Positions 42,156 to 51,687 of a stretch of 64,000 nucleotides of DNA are shown piece by piece. The DNA comes from Pseudomonadota bacterium (GTDB lineage: Bacteria; Pseudomonadota; Alphaproteobacteria; Sphingomonadales; Sphingomonadaceae), in contig JAEZZI010000021.1 of NCBI GenBank assembly GCA_023418595.1, positions 62,001 through 126,000 on the forward strand. Reading direction: 5' to 3'. The notes under the pieces are model-generated. The model was not told where the DNA came from. It ran no database searches and was given only the letters and a program-made list of their open reading frames with translations. Position 1 is the stretch's first letter; each line of letters starts with the position of its first letter. The position numbers and the translations under genes were made by a program.

Positions 42156-43937
42156 ATGGCAGACGCGGCGGGGTTCGGGCTGGGGCATGCGGTAATCCTG
42201 CTTGGCGCGGGGGTGGCGGCGGTGCCGCTGTTCCGGCGTCTGGGTCTGGGGTCGGTGTTGGGCTATCTCGCCGCTGGGTTGGTGATCGGGCCGTTCGGGC
42301 TGGGGTTGTTTTCCGATGCCGAAACCCTGCTTCACATCGCCGAACTGGGCGTGGTCATGTTCCTGTTCCTCATCGGGCTGGAGATGCGACCTTCGAAGCT
42401 GTGGAAATTGCGCCGCCAGATTTTCGGGCTGGGTGCGGCGCAGGTGCTGACCTGTGGCCTGCTGCTGACCGGCGTCGGGATCGTCGCGGGCTTCCCGCCG
42501 GTCGTCGCGGCGGTCGGCGCCATGGGCTTCGTGCTGTCGTCCACCGCGGTCATCATGCAGACGCTGGAGGAGGAAGGCGAAACCGCCAGCCCCGAGGGGC
42601 AAAAGTCGGTCGCGATCCTATTGCTGGAGGATCTGGCGATCGTGCCGCTACTGGCGCTGGTCGCACTATGGGCCGCATTGAACGGGCGCGGATCGGCGGA
42701 CGCCCTGCCACTGTGGCAGAGCGTGGCGATCGCGGTTGGCGCGCTGGCGGCGCTGATCGCCGCGGGACGCTGGCTGCTCGACCCGCTGTTCGGGATCATC
42801 GCGCGGGCCGGCGCGCGCGAAGTGCTGACCGCCGCCGCGCTACTGGTCGTGCTGGGGTCGGCGCTGTTCATGCAGGCGGCGGGCCTGTCGATGGCGATGG
42901 GCGCGTTCCTGGCCGGGGTGCTGCTGTCCGAATCTAATTACCGGCATCAGTTGGAGGCCGATATCGAGCCGTTTCGCGGCATCCTGCTTGGCCTGTTCTT
43001 CCTGAGCGTCGGCATGTCGCTGAACCTGTCGGTGGTGACTGCCGAATGGCGTCTGGTGCTGGGCGGGGTCGTCGCGTTCATGGCGGTCAAGGCGAGCGGC
43101 ATCTATGCGATCGCGAGGGTCGCGGGGTCCGATCACCGCGCGGCGATCCACCGTGCCGCGTTGTTCGCACAAGGCGGTGAGTTCGCGTTCGTCCTCTACG
43201 CCGCGGCGCTGGGCGTGGGCCTGTTCGATCCGCGCGTGTCGGCGATCATGACCGCGATCGTCATCCTGTCGATGGCGCTGACCCCGTTGATCCTGATCGT
43301 CCAGGCGCGGATGCGTAGCGAAGCGCCGGTGTCGCTCGACGGCATCGACCGCGCGGAGGATCTTCACGGACGCGTGCTGTTCGTCGGCTTCGGACGTTTT
43401 GCCCAGGTCGCGAGCCAGGCGCTGCTGGCGCGGCGAGTCGAGTTGGCTCTGATCGAAACCGATGTCGACATGATCCGCGCCGCGGGCAATTTCGGGTTCA
43501 AGGTCCATTATGGCGATGGCACCCGGCTCGACGTGCTGCACGCATCGGGCGCGGCGCGGGCCGAGGCGATCCTGGTCTGCGTCGATAATCCCGAGGTAGC
43601 CGACCAGATCGTCGAATTGTGCCGATCCGAATTTCCGCTGGTCAAACTCTATGTTCGCGCATTCGACCGCGGGCATTCGCTGCGACTGATCAAGGCGGGG
43701 GTCGATTACCAGATTCGCGAGACGTTCGAATCCGCGCTGGCGTTCGGCCATGCGGTGTTGACAGGACTGGGCTTCGACGAAAGCGAAGCGCGCGAAGCGA
43801 TCGACGATGTGCGCGAGCGCGACGAGCAGCGCGTCGAACTGGAACTGGTGGGCGGGCTGGCGGCCGGACGCAAGCTGCTTCGCGGCAACATGGCGACGCC
43901 CGAACCCGAACCCTTCTTTCCGCCGGCGAAATCCTGA
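42156..43937 (+). CDS. Monovalent cation:proton antiporter, CPA2/Kef type
   Basis: Probable K+/H+ antiporter of 593 residues. About twelve membrane helices form the exchanger domain (LGYLAAGLVIGPFGLGLF, GFVLSSTAVIMQTLEEEGE, LLLEDLAIVPLLAL, FAQGGEFAFVLYAA). A cytoplasmic TrkA-N domain with HGRVLFVGFGRFAQVASQAL and a bound-nucleotide pattern follows. This matches KefB/KefC, which are gated by glutathione adducts; gating here is not shown. The ATG at 42156 starts MADAAGFGLGHA; upstream codons run into attR. Converges with mrpG. Confidence 0.92.
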   Translation: MADAAGFGLGHAVILLGAGVAAVPLFRRLGLGSVLGYLAAGLVIGPFGLGLFSDAETLLHIAELGVVMFLFLIGLEMRPSKLWKLRRQIFGLGAAQVLTCGLLLTGVGIVAGFPPVVAAVGAMGFVLSSTAVIMQTLEEEGETASPEGQKSVAILLLEDLAIVPLLALVALWAALNGRGSADALPLWQSVAIAVGALAALIAAGRWLLDPLFGIIARAGAREVLTAAALLVVLGSALFMQAAGLSMAMGAFLAGVLLSESNYRHQLEADIEPFRGILLGLFFLSVGMSLNLSVVTAEWRLVLGGVVAFMAVKASGIYAIARVAGSDHRAAIHRAALFAQGGEFAFVLYAAALGVGLFDPRVSAIMTAIVILSMALTPLILIVQARMRSEAPVSLDGIDRAEDLHGRVLFVGFGRFAQVASQALLARRVELALIETDVDMIRAAGNFGFKVHYGDGTRLDVLHASGAARAEAILVCVDNPEVADQIVELCRSEFPLVKLYVRAFDRGHSLRLIKAGVDYQIRETFESALAFGHAVLTGLGFDESEAREAIDDVRERDEQRVELELVGGLAAGRKLLRGNMATPEPEPFFPPAKS

Positions 43938-43950
43938 TCGTGGTCCGCGT

Positions 43951-44280
43951 TCAGTCGGGCGAACGGCGGCGCAGTTCGTCGATGGGATCGTCGTCGATCC
44001 CCTTGAGCTTTGCCCCCGAGAGATAGGTCGCCCTGCCCAGCAACTGGGCGCCGATCGGCAGCGTGAACAAAAGGAACAGGATCGTCAGGATCGCCGTCGA
44101 TACCGGCACATCATCGACGACGACCAACGCGCCGAGCACCACCCAGATGGTGCCGAGCGTTCCCGCCTTGGTCGCGCTGTGCATGCGTTGCAACGGGTCG
44201 CGAAGGCGCACCAGTCCGATCGCGGCGATCAGCATCAACAACACGCCGCCACCCAGCAGCACCGCACCCAGCCAGGTCAT
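43951..44280 (-). CDS. mrpG: Mrp antiporter subunit G
   Basis: A 109-residue membrane protein with three helices (LGAVLLGGGVLLMLIAAIGL; GTLGTIWVVLGALVVV; AILTILFLLFTLPIGAQLLG) and LRDPLQRMHSATKAGTLG, typical of MnhG/PhaG. Last gene of the operon; overlaps mrpF by 4 bp. Confidence 0.95.
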   Translation of the reverse strand: MTWLGAVLLGGGVLLMLIAAIGLVRLRDPLQRMHSATKAGTLGTIWVVLGALVVVDDVPVSTAILTILFLLFTLPIGAQLLGRATYLSGAKLKGIDDDPIDELRRRSPD

Positions 44281-44552
44281 CGGTCACGCGCCTTTCGTTC
44301 GAGGAACAGCGCAAACGCGGCGGTCGCGGTAAAATTCACGAGCGCGAGCGCCAGCCCGATGTCGAGAAATACGCCACGCCCGGTCGCCACCGCGGTCAGC
44401 GCGCCGAACGCGATGGCGAGCGCGGTCATCATGTCGAACGCGATGAACCGGTCCGCGAAACTCGGTCCGCGCACCAGTCGCCATCCCGACAACGCCAGCG
44501 CCGCGCAGAGCAAGACCGCAAGGATCGTCGCCGGCAGGGACAGGTCGATCAT
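44277..44552 (-). CDS. mrpF: Mrp antiporter subunit F
   Basis: A 91-residue protein with three membrane helices and the family block RLVRGPSFADRFIAFDMM followed by FLDIGLALALVNFTATAAF. Overlaps mrpE and mrpG by 4 bp each. Part of the hetero-oligomeric Na+/H+ antiporter. Confidence 0.95.
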   Translation of the reverse strand: MIDLSLPATILAVLLCAALALSGWRLVRGPSFADRFIAFDMMTALAIAFGALTAVATGRGVFLDIGLALALVNFTATAAFALFLERKARDR

Positions 44553-44884
44553 CGCTCCAGCTCCGCGATACGGCGTTCATAGAGACGGCGAAACTTGTCG
44601 ATCGACGCCTGTGGATCGCGCGCGTCGAGCAAGTGGAGATACAGCCGCGTCCGGTCCGCCGACACATGGATGCAAGTCGATCCCGGCGTCAGCGACGTGA
44701 AATAGGCGAGCATCGCGACCGCCCAGGGGCGCGTCACGCGGACCGGCATCACCAGGATGGCGGGTTCGGTGCGGATGCCGGGCGCCAGCACGATCCGCGC
44801 GACCGTCCAGGTCGATGCGAACAGATCCCACAGGAAACTGATCGCGAGCATCAGGGCGGCGAAAAACTTGGCGAACAGCCTCAT
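44549..44884 (-). CDS. mrpE: Mrp antiporter subunit E
   Basis: A 111-residue subunit. N-terminal helices (LFAKFFAALMLAISFLWDLF) are followed by the soluble MnhE part: MPVRVTRPWAVAMLAYFTSL, TPGSTCIHVSADRTRLYLHLL. It is shorter than many MrpE proteins (about 160) because the first hydrophobic segments are reduced. The ATG at 44884 overlaps the mrpD stop by 4 bp. Confidence 0.92.
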   Translation of the reverse strand: MRLFAKFFAALMLAISFLWDLFASTWTVARIVLAPGIRTEPAILVMPVRVTRPWAVAMLAYFTSLTPGSTCIHVSADRTRLYLHLLDARDPQASIDKFRRLYERRIAELER

Positions 44885-46362
44885 CCGAACATCCCCATCC
44901 GGGCAAGCGCCGCCGTCGATTGCTGCGCGATGCTGAGAACCGGGCCGGGCACAAGCCCGATGGCCACGGTCACGGTCGAAAGCAGCGCCATGCCCGCAAG
45001 CATCGGCACAGGGACGGCGCGCGCGCCGCGTCCCTTCAAATCCTTCCAGCAACTCGCCGACCACAGGATCGCGACCGAAAAGATCGTCAGCAACGCCGCG
45101 ATCACGCCGGCCGCCAGCAGCCACAGGTTACCGGCATCGATCGCCGCGCGAAACACCAGCACTTTCGCCCAGAACCCCGAAAAGGGCGGGATACCGGCCA
45201 ACGACAGCATCGGCACCGCGAACAACGCGCAGAAAACCGGATTGCGTTTCAGCATCCCGCCCATCGTCCGCAGATCCCAAGATCCAGTCGCACGATGAAT
45301 TGCGCCGGCACCGAGGAACAGGTTGGTCTGCACGATCATCGAATGGATCATGTAGAAGACCGCCGCCTCGACCCCCGAGCGGCTGACGAGCGCCAGGGCG
45401 GCGAGCATATACCCGACCTGGGCCACGACATGGTAACCCAGCAACCGCCGGATGTCGTTCTGCGCCAGCGCGCCCAGCGAGCAGAGCAGCATCGTCGCCG
45501 CCGCGATCAGCACCAGTATCGGTGTGATATGCGCCGCGCCGATGCCGCCCGAACCGATCGCGAACACGCCGCCCGCGATCAGCAGCAGCGCGTAGAACCC
45601 CATCTTGGTCAGCAGCCCGGCAAACGCCGCCGCCACCGAAATCGGCGCAGGCGCATAAGCCGCAGGCAGCCAGACGTGCAGCGGCACCACCCCGGATTTG
45701 AGCGCGAACCCGCCCAGCAACAGCGCGGCGGCAGTTGCCGTCGCCACGGTGGGGGGCGCGCCGGAGAGACGCGCCGCCAGCACGCCCAGATCGAGCGTTC
45801 CGGTGCTGCCATAGATCAGCCCGACCCCGGCCAGCATCGCCGTCGCGCCGACGATGCCGAGCGTCGCGTAGCGCACCGCCGCCCCGACCTGTTGTTCGCG
45901 CCGGTCGAGCATGACCAGGCCGAGCGCGGCAAGCAAGGCGAGTTCGAACCAGACATAGAGATTGAACAGATCGTTGGTCAGAAACGCGCCGTTGACCGCC
46001 GCAATCATCGCCAGCGTCAGCGCATCGTGCCCACTGCGCCTGCGCCGCAAGCCCACCGACGCATGGCCGTAGATCGCGACCGCGACCGAAATCAGCATTG
46101 TGACCACGACCAATGCGACGCCCGGCAGCCGCGCGGCAAAGGAGACGCCGAATCCCGACGGCCAGCCGCCGAACACCGTGAACGCCAGCGTTCCGCCATC
46201 GCTGGCGCGGACAAGCAGCGACAGCGCGGCGATCAGGGTCGCGACCAACACCGCCAGCGAAAAGCCCTCGCTCACACGCGGGCGGTCGCGCAGCAACAGC
46301 GCGATCGCAATGGCGACCAGCGGCAATGCGACGGGCGCGACCAGGATCAGCGCGTCATTCAA
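44881..46362 (-). CDS. mrpD: Mrp antiporter subunit D
   Basis: A 493-residue proton-pumping homologue of complex I subunits NuoM and NuoN with about fourteen helices. The key Glu is in NLYVWFELALLAALG; LKSGVVPLHVWLPAAYAPAP contains the essential Lys. The start appears to be TTG at 46362, overlapping the mrpC stop; no ATG or GTG fits the family N-terminus and the upstream frame lies inside mrpC. Confidence 0.94.
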   Translation of the reverse strand: MNDALILVAPVALPLVAIAIALLLRDRPRVSEGFSLAVLVATLIAALSLLVRASDGGTLAFTVFGGWPSGFGVSFAARLPGVALVVVTMLISVAVAIYGHASVGLRRRRSGHDALTLAMIAAVNGAFLTNDLFNLYVWFELALLAALGLVMLDRREQQVGAAVRYATLGIVGATAMLAGVGLIYGSTGTLDLGVLAARLSGAPPTVATATAAALLLGGFALKSGVVPLHVWLPAAYAPAPISVAAAFAGLLTKMGFYALLLIAGGVFAIGSGGIGAAHITPILVLIAAATMLLCSLGALAQNDIRRLLGYHVVAQVGYMLAALALVSRSGVEAAVFYMIHSMIVQTNLFLGAGAIHRATGSWDLRTMGGMLKRNPVFCALFAVPMLSLAGIPPFSGFWAKVLVFRAAIDAGNLWLLAAGVIAALLTIFSVAILWSASCWKDLKGRGARAVPVPMLAGMALLSTVTVAIGLVPGPVLSIAQQSTAALARMGMFG

Positions 46363-46732
46363 CCGAGCGTTCCTCTTCGGGCCAGGCCTGTTGATCGGGT
46401 ACGTCGAGGTCGCGCGCGTCGAGCGAGCGGGTTGCGCGCCAGGCGCGCAGCACGATGGCGGCAAGCACGATGGTCAGCGCGAACCCGATGACGATCGCGG
46501 TCAGGATCAACGCCTGGACCAGCGGGTCGGCGGATACGCCCAACGCTCGCGCGCCATCGGCGATGATCGGCGGCTGGTTGCTCGCAAACCCGCCGCCGAT
46601 GAACAGCGCCAGATTGATCCCGGTCGACAGCAGCGACAGGCCCAGCAGCATCCGCAACAGGTTGCGCGACAAGGCCATGTGGAGCGCGCAGACGATGATC
46701 GCGGCGGCGCAGAATGCGTAGAAGATCGTCAT
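46355..46732 (-). CDS. mrpC: Mrp antiporter subunit C
   Basis: A 125-residue NuoK-like subunit with three helices: IFYAFCAAAIIVCALHMAL, LLRMLLGLSLLSTGINLALF and ALILTAIVIGFALTIVLAAI. The C-terminal cytoplasmic tail is acidic. It overlaps mrpA by 4 bp. Confidence 0.95.
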   Translation of the reverse strand: MTIFYAFCAAAIIVCALHMALSRNLLRMLLGLSLLSTGINLALFIGGGFASNQPPIIADGARALGVSADPLVQALILTAIVIGFALTIVLAAIVLRAWRATRSLDARDLDVPDQQAWPEEERSVE

Positions 46733-49467
46733 CGCGCGCCTTCCTTCTGCAATCCGAACAGGAACGACAGCACCGCCCCCAGCACCACCAGATAGACGCC
46801 GATATCGAACACCATCGTCGTGCCCAGCTTTGGCAGCCCGCCGCCCGGTTCCCACCACAAATGGGTCAGGAACGGCACGCTGCCCGACATCAATCCCGGC
46901 AATCCGCTGGCCACCGCACAGATCAGGCCGATACCGACCAGCGCGAGTGGTTGCAGCCGCAGCGTGCGTTCCGCCGACGCCGCGCCCCGCGCCAGCGACA
47001 GCACCGCAAAGGCAAGCGCCGCCGCCAGCCCGCCGACAAAGCCGCCGCCCGGCTGGTTATGGCCGCGAAACAGGATGATGATCGACGCGACCAGCAATAG
47101 CCAGAACAGCGTGCCGCTGGCCGCTGCAAAGCTGAAATGCACATGCCGCGCCTCCGCCACGTCGCGCCGCGCCCCGGCCCGCCGCGCCAGCAGGCTGCTG
47201 CCCAGGATCGCGGCGACCGCGATCACCGCGGTCTCGCCCAGCGTATCGAACGCCCGGAAATCGACGAGGATGACGTTTACGACATTGGCGCCGAACCCGG
47301 CGACATAGCTCATCCGGCCGAACCATTCAGAGGCGTCGGATGCGACGCGCCCCGCCGCCATGTCGATCAGCGCCACGCACATCACCACGCCGAAACCGAG
47401 CGCGATCGCGCCGTCGCGCCAATGCTCGCCGTGCGACCGCGTATCGCCGCGCGTCAGCGGCAATGCGAGCAGCAATGCGGTCAACAGCACCACCAGCAGC
47501 GCTTCGACCGTGAACTGGGTCAGCGCCAGATCGGGCGCACCGTTGAGCATGAAGGTGATGGCGATCGAAAAGCCGGTCAGCCCGACCCCGACCAAAGCCG
47601 TCAGCGCGTTGCGCGACCGCGCGGCGACCACCGCCCCCGCGACCGCGGCCAGCCCCGTCAGCACTTCGGGCAGGCGCAGCGCTCCGCGATCGACGGGGAG
47701 GCGCGGTGCGGTGCCCGATGCGAGCATCGACCAGGCGGCCAGCACGACGAAAGTGACCAGCGCCACCGCGACATAGCCGCGCAGATCGCCATGCTCGATC
47801 CGCCGGGTCAGCCCCGTGCCGGTCCGCATCAGCCAGTGGACCGAGCTTTCCCACACATTCTCGATCGCGTATTGATCCATGCGCACGCGCGACCGCAGCA
47901 ATTCGTGGATGCGGCGCCAATATCGGATGATTAGTACGCCGATCGTCACGACGACTGCGCTGAGTGCCAGCATCGGTGTCAGCCCGTGCCAGACCGACAA
48001 ATCAACCTCCACCGCCGAACCATAGACCGCAGCAACCGCCGGCCGGATCGCGACCCGCGTGATCCATTCGGGATCGAGGCTGATCGTCAGCCCCAGCAGC
48101 GCGAGCAGCAGCGGCGGGGCGACCAGCGAGAAGGTCTCGCCATGCTCGACGATCACGGTTTCCCTGGGTTTCAGGAAGAACGGGCGCAGCGTGATGACGC
48201 CCGCCACCCCGACCATCACCGCGTTGACCAGCACCGCGATTGCGAGCGGTGCGAGTTCCCAGCTGCTCGCAAGCTGCGCTTCGAACAGAAATTCCTTCGA
48301 GATGAAACCCAGGAACGGCGGGATGCCCGCCATCGACAGGCTGGCGCCAATGCACGCCGCCGCGGTGAGAGGCAGCGGCCGCCATAAACCGCCCAGCGAG
48401 CGCAACCGCCCCTTCCCCGTCGCATGGATCACCGACCCCGCGCAGAAAAACAGCGCCGCCTTGTACAACGCGTGCGCGAACAGGAACCCGATCATCGCCA
48501 AGCTGGCGCGCGGGCCGTCGAGCCCGACCAGCAGCACCAGAATGCCAAGCGACGCGATCGTCGAATAGGCAAGCGCCGCTTTGAAGCTTTCGGCGCGTAG
48601 AGCCTGAATCGCGGCGACGATCATGGTGACGCAGGCAAAGCCGACCAGCGCGGGACGCCCCCAGTCGGTCGCCGCGAACACCGGCTCGAACCGCGCGAGC
48701 AGATAGATGCCGAGTTTGACCATCGTCGCCGAATGCAGAAATGCCGATGCGGGCGTCGGCGCCTGCATCGCGTTGGGCAACCAGAAGTGGAACGGGAACT
48801 GCGCCGATTTTGTGAAGGCTGCGACCATGATCGCGACTAGGATCACCGGTCCCAGCGGGTGCGACGCGACCTCTCCCGCGCGCGATACCGCCTCCGCCAT
48901 CGAATAGCTGCCGATGACATGGCCGATCAGCAGCGCGGCGACGACCAACGCCAGCCCGCCCGCCGCGGTGATCTGAAGCGCCATGTTCGCCGCGCGGCGC
49001 GACTTTGCGCTTTTGTGATCGAACCCGATCAGCAGATAGGACAGGATGCTCGTCGCTTCCCAGAACAGGATCAGCAGCAACAGGTTGTCGGCCAGCACCG
49101 CGCCGAGCATCGCGGTCATGAACAACAGGATCAGGGTGAAGAAACGCGCGCGTTCGCTGCGCGACTTGTTGGTCAGATAGCCGCCGGCATAAATGGTGAC
49201 GAGGCCGCCGATGCCGGTGATCAACAGGCAGAAAAGAAACGAGAATCCGTCGAGCCGCAGGGTGAAGTCCAGCCCCAGCGACGGCGTCCACATCCACCCT
49301 TCGCCGCGCACCCATCCGCGTTCGACGATCGGCGCCATCGCGACGAAGGCGGCGAGCAGCCCGAACGGCAGCACCGCGACGACGAACCCCGCCCCGCGCC
49401 CGATGACGCGCGCGGCCAGCGGCACCAGCAGCGCGCCGACCAGCGAGACGAACAACAGGATCAACAT
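46729..49467 (-). CDS. mrpA: Mrp antiporter fused subunits A and B
   Basis: Large subunit of the Na+/H+ antiporter, 912 residues. The N-terminal NuoL-like part has LILFWEATSILSYLLIGFD and KSAQFPFHFWLPNAMQAPTP. After the MrpA-type C-terminal helices follows a complete MnhB domain with IIILFRGHNQPGGGFVGGL. No separate mrpB gene exists, so this is the fused (group 2, Pha-like) layout. First gene of mrpA/B-C-D-E-F-G, all linked by short overlaps. Such systems give resistance to sodium and alkaline pH. Confidence 0.96.
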   Translation of the reverse strand: MLILLFVSLVGALLVPLAARVIGRGAGFVVAVLPFGLLAAFVAMAPIVERGWVRGEGWMWTPSLGLDFTLRLDGFSFLFCLLITGIGGLVTIYAGGYLTNKSRSERARFFTLILLFMTAMLGAVLADNLLLLILFWEATSILSYLLIGFDHKSAKSRRAANMALQITAAGGLALVVAALLIGHVIGSYSMAEAVSRAGEVASHPLGPVILVAIMVAAFTKSAQFPFHFWLPNAMQAPTPASAFLHSATMVKLGIYLLARFEPVFAATDWGRPALVGFACVTMIVAAIQALRAESFKAALAYSTIASLGILVLLVGLDGPRASLAMIGFLFAHALYKAALFFCAGSVIHATGKGRLRSLGGLWRPLPLTAAACIGASLSMAGIPPFLGFISKEFLFEAQLASSWELAPLAIAVLVNAVMVGVAGVITLRPFFLKPRETVIVEHGETFSLVAPPLLLALLGLTISLDPEWITRVAIRPAVAAVYGSAVEVDLSVWHGLTPMLALSAVVVTIGVLIIRYWRRIHELLRSRVRMDQYAIENVWESSVHWLMRTGTGLTRRIEHGDLRGYVAVALVTFVVLAAWSMLASGTAPRLPVDRGALRLPEVLTGLAAVAGAVVAARSRNALTALVGVGLTGFSIAITFMLNGAPDLALTQFTVEALLVVLLTALLLALPLTRGDTRSHGEHWRDGAIALGFGVVMCVALIDMAAGRVASDASEWFGRMSYVAGFGANVVNVILVDFRAFDTLGETAVIAVAAILGSSLLARRAGARRDVAEARHVHFSFAAASGTLFWLLLVASIIILFRGHNQPGGGFVGGLAAALAFAVLSLARGAASAERTLRLQPLALVGIGLICAVASGLPGLMSGSVPFLTHLWWEPGGGLPKLGTTMVFDIGVYLVVLGAVLSFLFGLQKEGAR

Positions 49468-49591
49468 GCGCGCGGCTCAGCCATCTGAAGGGCGAACCTG
49501 CTGGGGCAACACGCTGCGATCAAGGACGATATGAAGCATTGAAATGTCCGACAGAAAAAGCTGGCGCGCCGTGAAGCGCGGCGGGAATTTC

Positions 49592-49948
49592 CTAGACAGA
49601 CGGGGGGCCTCGCGACCATATCGGTATCGCAGGCGGATCGCGATGCGACTGACGATAGCTTCGATAGGCGAATTTATTTCCCGCATGCGTGCTTGCGTCG
49701 AGCGACCCGGCGATGGCGTAAGTCGGCTTAGAATCCGGCCCGTCGCCGACCTGGGCGTCGTCGCCAATCTCGGCCTGCCCCGTGCCGCCGATCGCAACGT
49801 CATAGGTCGCGACGCTGAACGGCGAACCGGCGACGCGTTCGACCGGCGTGGTGGCGGGCGTCAGCGCATGAACCGAAACGATCAGCAGCGCCAGCACCGC
49901 CAGCGCGCGCCGAACCGTCCGCATCAAGGGAGAGGAAGTCGTCACCAC
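49592..49948 (-). CDS. Hypothetical exported protein (118 residues)
   Basis: Not recognised. An N-terminal segment TVRRALAVLALLIVSVHAL looks like a signal peptide or membrane anchor. The rest is low-complexity, with GTGQAEIGDDAQVGDGPDSK, and has no known fold. It lies alone between mrpA and the divergent EAL operon. It may be a real small envelope protein. Confidence 0.5.
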   Translation of the reverse strand: MVTTSSPLMRTVRRALAVLALLIVSVHALTPATTPVERVAGSPFSVATYDVAIGGTGQAEIGDDAQVGDGPDSKPTYAIAGSLDASTHAGNKFAYRSYRQSHRDPPAIPIWSRGPPSV

Positions 49949-50163
49949 GCTTCCTACTAACCTGTCGTGTCATAATTGCCACCCGCGACTTGGGTCGTCG
50001 GCAATTTCCCCGACAGCGCCCAGGGCGCGCGCCGAACATCCGGCCGTTTCGGTCTAAGCGTTTGTCAATCTTTGACTATTACAACCGTGCCGATGATGTG
50101 CCGCGTGTTGTTCCTTTTTCCCGTGCCGACTGCCCCGCGATGTGCGGTGGCCGCGGGTGGCGC

Positions 50164-51687
50164 ATGCTGATTCCCGTCGTCGCCGCGGTCGTCGCCGCGT
50201 TGCTGCTTGCGGTGGCGGTGTGGGCGACGCGTCGCCGGAGCTATGCGTTGCGCGACCGGATCACCGACGCACAGACGATGCTAGACCGGCGGTTCATGGG
50301 ATCGCAAACCGACCGCGCTGCGAACGCGATCGACGCATTGATGGCCCGGATCGACAACGACGCACACCGCACGGGTCAGGTTCATTCGGCCACCGGTTTG
50401 CCGACGCGCGAGCCGCTGTTCGTGCGGATGACCGGCGACGGCCACGGCATGTTGCTGCTGCTCGCCTGCCGGGATTACGACCGGCTGTGCGCGTTCGATC
50501 CGCTGCTGGCCGACCGGGTGCTGACGGCCATCGTCGACCGGCTGCGCGCGATGCTGCCCGCCAGCCGCTTTCTGGCGCATGTCGATCGATCGCATCTGGC
50601 GATCTGGATGGGGCCTGACGTTGAGCCGGGGGCCGCGACGACCGAGGCCGATGCGCTGGTCTATGCGCTCGGCGACCGGCTGATCGATGGCGATCGGGAG
50701 ATCCTGCCCGAAATCGTCGCCCGGCATGCACGTTTCGATGCGGCGAACGCGTCGCCCCAAGCGATCCTGTCGCAGACGCTGTCTTCCTTTTCGGTCCCGC
50801 TGGTCGCCGACACCGCCGAAAACGTCGCCACGCTCGATCTGAGCGCGCATGCCCGCGAGCGTTTCGCGGTCGAACAGGATTTGCGCCAGGCCGTCGCGCG
50901 CGGCGAGTTGCGGATGCAGTTCCAGCCGTTGATCGACGCTACCGCGGGCCGCGTGTGCGGTGCCGAGGCGCTGCTTCGCTGGCACCATCCGAGCCGCGGC
51001 ATCGTTCCGCCGGGGCGGTTCATCCCGATCATGGAAGCGGCCGGACTGTCGCAGGAAATCGGGCTGTGGGCGCTTAACCACGCGCTGCGCGAAGCGCGCC
51101 ACTGGGCGACGAGCGAAACCGACCCACTACGCGTCGCGGTGAACGTGTCGGGCCATCAGCTCGAAGCCGACGACCTGTTGACAATGATCGAACGCACGCT
51201 GGCACGGCACGCCCTGCCCGCGCCGCTGCTGGAGGTCGAACTGACTGAAAGCGTTGCGCTGGCCGATGGCGACCGCGCGGCGCGGCTGTGCGAGGCATTG
51301 CGCGAACGCGGCGCGGCAATCGCGATCGACGATTTCGGCACCGGATATTCCAGCTTCAGCGCGCTGCGCGCATTGCCGTTCGACAAGATCAAGATCGACC
51401 GCGCCTTCGTCACCGATATCGACACGAGGCGCGACAACCAGGCGATCTGCGCCGCGATCCTGGCGCTGGGGCGCGGACTGGGCATCCGCGTTCTGGCCGA
51501 AGGGGTCGAGACCGCGCGGGAATATGCGTGGCTGCGCACGCATGGCTGCCAGTTCTTCCAGGGCTTTTATTTCGCGCGACCGCTCTACAGCGACGCGTTT
51601 CTCGACTTCGTGCGCGACCGGGACACGCTGTCCCGATTGCTCGCCCCGACCGAAATTCCGCTTTCCCCCGAAAGGTTGAGTGCATGA
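50164..51687 (+). CDS. Membrane-anchored cyclic-di-GMP phosphodiesterase (EAL) with degenerate GGDEF
   Basis: Predicted to cleave cyclic di-GMP. The 507-residue protein has one N-terminal helix (residues 1-22), a degenerate GGDEF-like domain (about 75-210, with HVDRSHLAIW at the active-site position) and an EAL domain (about 235-490). Catalytic residues are intact: E268 in AEALLRW, N327, E362 in ELTESVAL, D389-D390 in IDDFGTGYSS, K410 and E446 in AEGVET. The start ATG 50164 is preferred; ATG 50140 is possible. Its stop overlaps the lipoprotein gene, heading the operon with the kinase, FHA and phosphatase genes. Confidence 0.88.
   Translation: MLIPVVAAVVAALLLAVAVWATRRRSYALRDRITDAQTMLDRRFMGSQTDRAANAIDALMARIDNDAHRTGQVHSATGLPTREPLFVRMTGDGHGMLLLLACRDYDRLCAFDPLLADRVLTAIVDRLRAMLPASRFLAHVDRSHLAIWMGPDVEPGAATTEADALVYALGDRLIDGDREILPEIVARHARFDAANASPQAILSQTLSSFSVPLVADTAENVATLDLSAHARERFAVEQDLRQAVARGELRMQFQPLIDATAGRVCGAEALLRWHHPSRGIVPPGRFIPIMEAAGLSQEIGLWALNHALREARHWATSETDPLRVAVNVSGHQLEADDLLTMIERTLARHALPAPLLEVELTESVALADGDRAARLCEALRERGAAIAIDDFGTGYSSFSALRALPFDKIKIDRAFVTDIDTRRDNQAICAAILALGRGLGIRVLAEGVETAREYAWLRTHGCQFFQGFYFARPLYSDAFLDFVRDRDTLSRLLAPTEIPLSPERLSA

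Noticed and set aside
44881..46464. An ATG at 46464 as start of mrpD
   Set aside because: It would place 34 extra residues inside mrpC and give an N-terminus unlike the family. TTG 46362 at the mrpC stop fits better.
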